A DNA stretch of 64,000 nucleotides from Mauremys mutica. Lineage: Eukaryota; Chordata; Testudines; Geoemydidae. Position 1 is the stretch's first letter, and every line of letters begins with the position of its first letter. The position numbers and the translations under genes were made by a program. Positions 60,901 through 64,000 of this stretch are shown in pieces. The stretch spans positions 56,998,768 through 57,062,767 of the forward strand of contig NC_059081.1 in NCBI RefSeq assembly GCF_020497125.1, written 5' to 3'. The notes under the pieces are model-generated. The model was not told the DNA's origin. It did no database searches and saw only the letters and a program-made list of their open reading frames with translations.

Positions 60901-62651
60901 GACTCTGACGGCCTGATATTTCTTGTTTCCACAGACAACTACAAATTTTTCTAACTTGGCTATTTTTGTGTATGTTTAATTCTTTATCTTCTCCAATATA
61001 CCTTCTAATCCTCTATAAACAAATAAAATGATCACAGCATTCTACACACCACATATTCATACTTCAAATATTTTGGGGCCTGTTTCTCCCCTGTGCTACT
61101 CCAGTCTTATGCAGTCTTACCCCTGTCTAGTTCAGGCCTACTATATTTGACGAAAGATTAAAATGAATGAAGTACATAGCTTATGGAGTAAGATATTTGT
61201 ACCATTTCAGCATAGAAAAGTCAAATCTCTTTATCATTTTTTGACTGGTGAAACACAAAAATCTGCTCAAATTGGTTTTTAATCACAAAGCCATTGTAAT
61301 TCTGTTCTGTCAGTCTTTCAGGTTTTCTGTAGAATGCACACTGCTGAAACAGAAACTTCATTTTACCAATGTAGAAACATTCTGATCCAGGAGGAGGGAT
61401 AGCTCAGTGGTTTGAGCATTAGCCTGCTAAACCCAGAGTTGTGAGTTCAATCCTTGAGGGGGCCACTTAGGGATCTGGGGCAAAAATCAGTACTTGGTCC
61501 TGCTAGTGAAGGCAGGGGGGCTGGACTCAATGACCTTTCAAGGTCCCTTCCAGTTGTAGGAGATAGGTATATCTCCTATTATTATATTTAATAACAATGA
61601 GTCAGAGTAACTCCCTACTCACTATTTGATGTTCTCTTTCAGACAAAAACCTGGAGCACAAGAGAATATCTGCAGATTTAAACCTAAAGTCTGTAAGTGG
61701 AACAGAACAGCGAGATACTTTTCAGTCATCAGTTCAACCTCTGACTAATGCAGGCAGGCTGAAGTCAAAAACATCCACAGTTAAAGCATCCGTCCCTGCA
61801 GCCCATCTTGAAACAAAGCCAGATGATTCAATCAAGAAAAAGGGTAAAACAGATTTCTTTTCCTACTACAATTCATCAGTTGTTGTTCAGGGAGGTGATC
61901 AGATTTGCAGTGCATCATAGGAGGACTTCATCAAGAGTTGACATGAGGAGGAGAGGCAATGTATTGGGAATGGGATACTAGGGAATATTGCTCTTTACAG
62001 AAGACCAGCGTGTGGGTTTTTTCACTCTTCTCATCATTCTGAGGGGTTCATAGGTTTAGTGGATCTGGTTCTGATCTCTTATAAATCAAGGGTAAATTCA
62101 CTGAAGTTAATGAAGCTACTCCAGTATATGTGAGGGCAGAATCAGGCTCAGTGTAACTAACGTGGGCAGGAGTATCCCTATTCTGTTTGAAGTGCTTGTT
62201 CACAAACAAAGTGTCATTTGGGAATTTAAGAATGTGTTGTCAGTGTCTAAAACTAGTGTTTGTTCTAGCTTTGATCCAGGGGCTGGAATGAGGTGAATTT
62301 TGTCTAATGTTCTCAGAAGTGGAAGCACCATAGAAATGTTAAGGGTGAAATTGGGGCCTTATTAAGTCAATGGCAAAACTTTCAATACCTTAAGTAGGAC
62401 CAGAATTTCACTTTAGCCATTCATTACAAGAAGCACTTTGAGATTTTTTTCCCCCCACCAGATTAGACAGCAATCGGTTTGTTCACTTTTGTACAATTTT
62501 TTTGTTTGTTTTTAGGTCCAAACATTGAAAAGTCCGTGAAAGATTTGCAACGTTGCACTGTTTCTTTAACTAGATACCGCATGATGATCAAAGAGGAAGT
62601 GGATAATTCAGTGAAGAAAATCAAAGCTGCCTTTGCTGAATTACACAGCTG
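36911..62651 (+). CDS. SPATS2L: SPATS2L, 5' part of coding sequence (six exons, 3' end outside window)
   Basis: Six exons (36911-36949, 48668-48776, 51970-52019, 53283-53523, 61643-61843, 62516-62651) join in one open frame of 776 nt, about 258 residues of a protein that is near 560 residues in mammals. Seen in order: a short start MAEISSPANIKEK; a UBA-like segment (residues ~14-50, NKSNNEIVLVLQQFDNNVDK); the conserved VLKEWNMTGKKK; a lysine/arginine-rich tract (NKRKRSKSKQHQ) that looks like a nuclear or nucleolar signal; a serine-rich low-complexity linker; and the start of the conserved SPATS2-family region (GPNIEKSVKDLQRCTVSLTR). The family is known as a cytoplasmic, nucleolar and stress-granule RNA-associated protein. 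The near-identity of exons 3, 4 and 7 to remembered mammalian SPATS2L, and VLKEWNMTGKKK in particular, favours SPATS2L over the paralogue SPATS2. All splice sites are GT-AG. There are no frameshifts. Confidence 0.95.
41605..41728. mobile_element. 124-bp hAT-type MITE with exact 8-bp duplication
   Basis: TAGGGTGACCAGA and TCTGGTCACCCTA are perfect 13-bp inverted termini. GATGGCAG flanks both sides (41597-41604 and 41729-41736), an exact 8-bp duplication. The interior has three GTCCCGATTTT motifs. Non-coding. Confidence 0.95.
41842..42312 (+). mobile_element. hAT remnant carrying a dimerisation-domain ORF
   Basis: Begins near 41850 with AGAGTGACCCAGTTTTTCTG, which resembles the terminus of the MITE at 41605, and continues into a transposase C-terminus. 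Boundaries are uncertain. The relation to the MITE is an inference from the shared GTGACC-CAG pattern and adjacency. Confidence 0.55.
41905..42312 (+). pseudogene. hAT transposase C-terminal domain
   Basis: A 135-codon open frame containing ISRVLSVMNSFLSEEKCQMS, MDVIKAFLLFRVNVNNTCSV and SYDKLIHILKLLEKVLYPEK. The pattern VLSxMNxxxxEEKxxMxxxxIKAxL is the hAT dimerisation domain of one Charlie-like lineage. The frame is open but the catalytic core is absent. It has no neighbouring host gene context; it lies in a SPATS2L intron in sense orientation. Confidence 0.7.
43565..43800. repeat. TTAAGCATG-rich dispersed repeat, locally repeated
   Basis: AAGCACATGCTTAAGGTC, AACATGCTTAACTCTGAGCA, CACATGCTTACAATTAAGCA and GTGGTTAAGTGCTTTGCTGA show the same short motif repeated in both orientations, ending ATCAGGGTCTT. 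Related pieces occur at 34200, 37015, 40300 and 51450. Confidence 0.6.
44205..44365 (+). repeat. Unclassified element, copy 1
   Basis: TAAAGACTGTTGAATAGTGC through CCAAATTAAGATAGCAGG, TTTCCTAATTTATGAGTGC and TTTGCAACTTGAATAATG is repeated in direct orientation at 45500-45645 with scattered differences. No coding. Family not recognised. Confidence 0.8.
44400..44642 (+). mobile_element. CR1 LINE 3' end
   Basis: AGGTTAGGTGTTAGGAAAAA, TGGAACAGGCTTCCAAGG, AGGTTGTGGTATCCCTGTC and CATTCCAACTCTACATTTCT followed by ATGATTCTGTG is the standard CR1 tail. It is 5' truncated; the coding part is lost. Confidence 0.9.
45500..45645 (+). repeat. Unclassified element, copy 2
   Basis: A second copy of the element at 44205, about 1.3 kb downstream and in the same orientation (ACCAAATTAAGATGATGAGG, TTTCCTAACTTTTGAGTGCA, TTTGCAACCTGAATATTT). 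A further possible piece, inverted, lies just upstream at 45390-45430. Confidence 0.8.
45790..47200. other. GC/purine-richer intron stretch with no recognised content
   Basis: 45810-46060 has overlapping open frames on both strands. 46366-46460 is purine-rich. 46640-47170 reads like decayed repeat or retroelement sequence but I cannot assign it. No support for a gene. Confidence 0.35.
48010..48075 (-). mobile_element. MIR-like fragment, minus strand
   Basis: TTTTTATAAATGGGTAAACC, GACTTGTTCAAAGTCACAC is a reversed MIR core. Short and diverged. Confidence 0.6.
48105..48372. mobile_element. MITE remnant (TGTCTACAC type)
   Basis: Contains GACATAGCTATGTTAG, GCTGACAGAAGAGGGCTTCT paired with GTCAGCATAGCTAAC, TATGTCTACACTAGG and TAGTGTAGACAAAGCC. 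Multiple nested inverted pieces suggest two adjacent or nested copies. Confidence 0.6.
48668..48776 (+). CDS. SPATS2L: SPATS2L exon encoding the UBA-like segment
   Basis: A long T-rich tract and CAG acceptor (to 48667) precede 109 nt encoding INAVRSIVPN through AFMDG. The donor is GTGAGT at 48777. The exon ends one base into a glycine codon that the next exon completes. The pattern of hydrophobic residues (IVLVLQQFD, VDKAVQAFMDG) fits the UBA-like fold assigned to the SPATS2 family. This is one of the most conserved parts of the protein. Confidence 0.95.
49308..49555 (+). mobile_element. MIR-type SINE
   Basis: A tRNA-like head (TGGTCCAGTGGTTAGGGC, GATCAATTCCACACTCC) is followed by CTCAGTTCCCCATCTGTGAA, ATGGGGATCGTAACATTTCC and CTTACCTCACAGTGGTG, which is a good MIR body and tail on the + strand. 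Confidence 0.88.
49869..49888. repeat. (GT)n microsatellite
   Basis: About ten GT dinucleotides in an intron of SPATS2L. Confidence 0.95.
51970..52019 (+). CDS. SPATS2L: SPATS2L 50-nt exon
   Basis: The acceptor CTACTGTAG ends at 51969 and the donor GTAAGG starts at 52020. The 50 nt complete the split glycine and encode SAVQVLKEWNMTGKKK, leaving phase 0. The exon is too short to stand out as an open reading frame and is supported by conservation with vertebrate SPATS2/SPATS2L and by exact phase matching on both sides. Confidence 0.95.
52020..53282 (+). other. SPATS2L intron (1.3 kb)
   Basis: This short GT-AG intron carries one non-autonomous hAT copy (52559-52757). Nothing else is recognised in 52020-52550 or 52766-53282. 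Confidence 0.85.
52559..52757. mobile_element. Non-autonomous hAT with near-exact 8-bp duplication
   Basis: TAGTGATTCTCAAACTTTC at the left and CAGTTTGAGAACCCCTG at the right are inverted, and the flanks CTCTAGTT (52551-52558) and CTCTAGTG (52758-52765) match at 7 of 8. Same family as 58199-58421 (shared ATAAATGCTGTAGGCAAAGC, TTTGGGGTGGAG, GACAGCTCGTGACC). Confidence 0.9.
53283..53523 (+). CDS. SPATS2L: SPATS2L basic/serine-rich exon
   Basis: The acceptor TTTAG ends at 53282 and the donor GTCAGT starts at 53524. The exon encodes 80 residues plus one base, beginning DNKRKRSKSKQHQGNKD (basic, likely nuclear or nucleolar targeting) and continuing into a serine-rich stretch, NGCDKDNSSSDSANEK, that is typical of the family name. 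The middle and end of the exon are less conserved than its start. Confidence 0.93.
54880..55063 (+). mobile_element. tRNA-derived SINE with CR1-like tail
   Basis: The head is GGGATAGCTCAGTAGTTTGA (A-box region) and TTGTGAGTTCAATCCTTGAG (B-box region), like a tRNA. The tail GGTTGGACTAGATGACCTCC, TGAGGTCCCTTCCAACC and TGATACTCTATGA matches CR1 3' ends, suggesting CR1 machinery mobilised it. This SINE type is known from turtles. Confidence 0.9.
56703..56748 (-). ncRNA. Hammerhead-ribozyme-like motif, 5' terminal copy
   Basis: Minus strand: CCAATGA, then GTGGGC/GCCCAC hairpin, GAAA, and GCTTATGCTC. GAAA is intact here but the CNGATGA box has A for G. The three copies (also 11763-11805 and 57553-57593) together support an ancestral CCGATGA...GAAA core. 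Confidence 0.45.
57037..57264 (+). pseudogene. Penelope GIY-YIG endonuclease fragment
   Basis: Encodes MIYDIMCQQCPSAMYIGQTG, QSLRKRINGHKSDIRNHNIN, then VGEHFNSGHSVTDLKMAIM. The endonuclease core is largely intact, with IYxxMC and MYIGQT, the catalytic Arg in LRKR and a His. Upstream the polyprotein is lost (only the 56820-56950 remnant, KHRNKTLTYPCNKARCQLC-like, is traceable), so the protein is not complete. Confidence 0.85.
57553..57593 (+). ncRNA. Hammerhead-ribozyme-like motif, 3' terminal copy
   Basis: Plus strand: ATCCGATGA, AGTGGGCTACAGCCCACT, TCAA where GAAA is expected, GCTTATGCTC. Box 1 is intact (with C for U); box 2 is lost. Probably inactive. Confidence 0.45.
58199..58421. mobile_element. 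Non-autonomous hAT (CAGGGGTTCTCAAAC family)
   Basis: CAGCGGTGGTTCTCAAACTT at the left and CCCAGTTTGAGAACCCCTG at the right. The interior matches 52559-52757. A possible duplication (TGCCTTAC / TGCCTTCT) is imperfect. Confidence 0.85.
60105..60442. mobile_element. Tigger-like MITE with TA duplication
   Basis: CAGTAGAACCTCAGAGTTAT at the left and GTAACTCTGATGTTCTACTG at the right are inverted. TA flanks both sides (60103-60104 and 60443-60444), as expected for pogo/Tigger-type mariner insertion. ATTCATAACTCTGAA-type motifs repeat inside. Non-coding. Confidence 0.88.
60640..60770 (-). mobile_element. MIR-like fragment, minus strand
   Basis: CAAAGCCCTTTACAAACA, AATAGAATCCAGGAGTGCTG, ACTCCCTGTCTGTGG resembles a reversed MIR. 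Moderate support. Confidence 0.5.
61388..61580 (+). mobile_element. tRNA-derived SINE (turtle type)
   Basis: GAGGGATAGCTCAGTGGTTT, TGAGTTCAATCCTTGAGGGG form the A- and B-box head. The tail CTGGACTCAATGACCTTTCA, AGGTCCCTTCCAGTTG, AGGAGATAGGTATATCTCC differs from the SINE at 54880 in the last 60 bp and marks a second subfamily. It ends 62 bp upstream of SPATS2L exon 61643. Confidence 0.9.
61643..61843 (+). CDS. SPATS2L: SPATS2L linker exon (fast evolving)
   Basis: The acceptor TTTCAG ends at 61642 and the donor GTAAAA starts at 61844. The 201 nt start and end in phase 1, so skipping the exon would keep the frame. It encodes a polar, low-complexity linker from DKNLEHKRIS to AAHLETKPDDSIKKK. The last part matches the region just before the conserved GPNIEKSVKDL block in mammals, but the first ~45 residues are diverged. 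A cassette exon is possible because the exon is symmetric; this is inference. Confidence 0.88.
61844..62515 (+). other. SPATS2L intron (672 bp)
   Basis: A short GT-AG intron. The only recognisable piece is a faint interspersed repeat around 62085-62145, with the GAAGTTAATGAAG and GGGCAGAATCAGG motifs found elsewhere in the window. No coding potential is seen. Confidence 0.8.
62516..62651 (+). CDS. SPATS2L: SPATS2L exon starting the conserved SPATS2-family domain
   Basis: A T-rich tract and TTTAG (to 62515) precede 136 nt encoding GPNIEKSVKDLQRCTVSLTR and then a run through EEVDNSVKKIKAAFAELHS. The donor GTAGGT is at 62652. The exon ends two bases into a codon (TG), matching the Cys codon at this place in mammals. 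This begins the highly conserved helical region of the family. The remaining exons lie beyond the window. Confidence 0.94.
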
Positions 62652-64000
62652 GTAGGTAAATCAGTGTGTGAAAGACCTCTGCAAATCCTGGGCAAAGAGG
62701 GTCTCATGCAGGCGTCTCAGGGAAACTTTGTTTAAATCCTGTTTATGTATATCATTTGTTTTTACTCAGAAAAGATACAATGTCAATAAGTCACACCTCT
62801 CAGACCTTAAAATGCTAAAAAAAGCATATATTGAGACACATGGGCCCAATCATAATTCCTAACAATAAAATAAACCGACATACAGGGTGGGAGTTGAAAG
62901 GTCCTTTGCTTTGGTCTAAATCTGCCCTATTGACCTCACTGGGAGCAGAATCAGGCCAACATTGAACACTTTTGAAAATCCCACCCATAGAATTCATTAA
63001 AGTTCTCCCAAAAGAATCCATACAGTGTATAACATAACTTACTGGCCATATTCTGTCCTCAGAGGGGTAAGTGTGATGCCCAATAACTCAAATGGAGGTC
63101 ATGTGCACACATCTGAAGGAGTTGGCCCTATGGATATATAACAATATAAATGTGATATCATTCTGTGATGGATCTGTTATGGTATCTCATAGGGCTTGCT
63201 TCAGCTCCCACTGAAGTCTTTGGTAGTATTTCCAGTTCCTTCATGAGGAGCAGGAGCAGGCACACAGTCCAGTATGCTCAAATAGTGTCTTGAATCAGGG
63301 AGTGAAAGGTCTAACTAAAGAGATCACTCATGAGCAAGGATAAATTACATGTAATAAAAATAACCAAGAGTAAAGGTGAAATTTTGCTCTCACCTATGTG
63401 GGTGCAGCTAATGGGGTTGCATCCAAATAACTGAAATGATCATTTGGCCCCAAGGCTTTTCTGAGTATATCAGATACAGATTTCTGTTCATATCTAGTGC
63501 CCTACCAATACCCTATGCTCTTAGAGGCATTGCTGTGTCAAGGGGGGGAAAGTGAGTTGATCTCTATTCTATGGGGAGTCACACTAATGGAGTGAGACAG
63601 TTTAAAAGCAATGACAAAACAGCACCTCTCTCATGTGCCCTGGTCATTCTTGGTCTGTAGCTAGCTTCACCCGCTTATTGAGCTGTCTCAGCCTGCCCCA
63701 TGTCCCTCCCCTGGGAGGAGAAGGATTGGTTGTAGCTTGTGGCATTCTATTCCCTGTGCAATCACTCTCTGTGATCAAGGGCCACTGCTTGCATTCTGAT
63801 AGCAAAAATGAACACTGGCCTTTATTTTGAGCAGAGACTCTAGTTCCTGGTGCTTGCTGCTGGAGTTCTATATGTTGTAATTTAATACATTAGGGTAAGA
63901 ACGAAGACAAACAGTCTTATTATAACATCAAATCCTAGAATGCATAGGAAACACCATCTTGAAAGTACAACCTAGTACCATTAATTTATTCAGCAGTCTC
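62652..64000 (+). other. SPATS2L intron, continues past window
   Basis: The donor GTAGGT opens an intron with no acceptor plus exon recognised before the window ends. A short old repeat piece (62915-62960, ending GAGCAGAATCAGGCC) is the only thing noted. Confidence 0.75.

Larger units (their letters stand above)
53524..61642 (+). other. SPATS2L intron (8.1 kb)
   Basis: This GT-AG intron contains two tRNA-derived SINEs (54880-55063, 61388-61580), a Penelope-like element (56622-57650), a non-autonomous hAT copy (58199-58421), a Tigger-like MITE (60105-60442) and a MIR-like fragment (~60640-60770). I see nothing coding in 53530-54870, 55070-56615, 57660-58190 or 58430-60100. Confidence 0.85.

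Overview
The window looks like vertebrate nuclear DNA, most likely from a turtle or another non-avian sauropsid. It has large introns with weak coding density, CR1 LINE 3' ends, MIR-like fragments, two tRNA-derived SINEs with turtle-type tails, many hAT, mariner-like and palindromic MITEs, two Penelope-like elements and a DIRS-type tyrosine-recombinase retrotransposon. There are no prokaryotic features, tRNA or rRNA genes, or CRISPR arrays. The lineage is inferred from repeat content and was not tested by a search.

The one host gene I can support is the 5' coding part of SPATS2L (spermatogenesis-associated serine-rich 2-like, also called stress granule and nucleolar protein) on the + strand. 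Six coding exons join in frame at 36911-36949, 48668-48776, 51970-52019, 53283-53523, 61643-61843 and 62516-62651. All have GT donors and AG acceptors. Together they encode the first ~258 residues, and the gene runs off the right edge. The ~36.9 kb upstream of the start-codon exon has no recognisable gene and is probably a 5' UTR intron or upstream flank.

Layout: 1-11.7 kb holds CR1 fragments, a 70-bp near-perfect palindrome (1531-1600), a TIR element carrying a ~108-bp minisatellite (2942-3511), several palindromic MITEs of the GGGTATGTCTACAC type, a coding CR1 3' end (7113-7772) and a MIR. A Penelope-like element with a 322-codon ORF lies at 11.7-13.2 kb (minus). A fold-back hAT with a perfect 8-bp target duplication lies at 16621-18469. 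A GC-rich palindromic hAT MITE with a perfect 8-bp duplication lies at 19700-20024. A nearly full-length hAT with a BED-finger transposase and a probable intron lies at ~23.1-26.5 kb (minus). A CR1, an inverted repeat and an LTR with a 5-bp duplication occupy 27.7-30.4 kb. A truncated fold-back hAT abuts a DIRS element at 35.2-36.7 kb, ending within about 150 bp of the first SPATS2L coding exon. The introns carry further MITEs, a second hAT transposase remnant (41.8-42.3 kb), a CR1, two MIRs, two SINEs, a second Penelope-like copy (56.6-57.65 kb) and a Tigger-like MITE (60105-60442).

The most interesting non-host signals are a hammerhead-ribozyme-like motif in all three Penelope terminal segments, several insertions with exact target duplications, the fold-back hAT family, and the DIRS terminal repeats beside the SPATS2L start exon.
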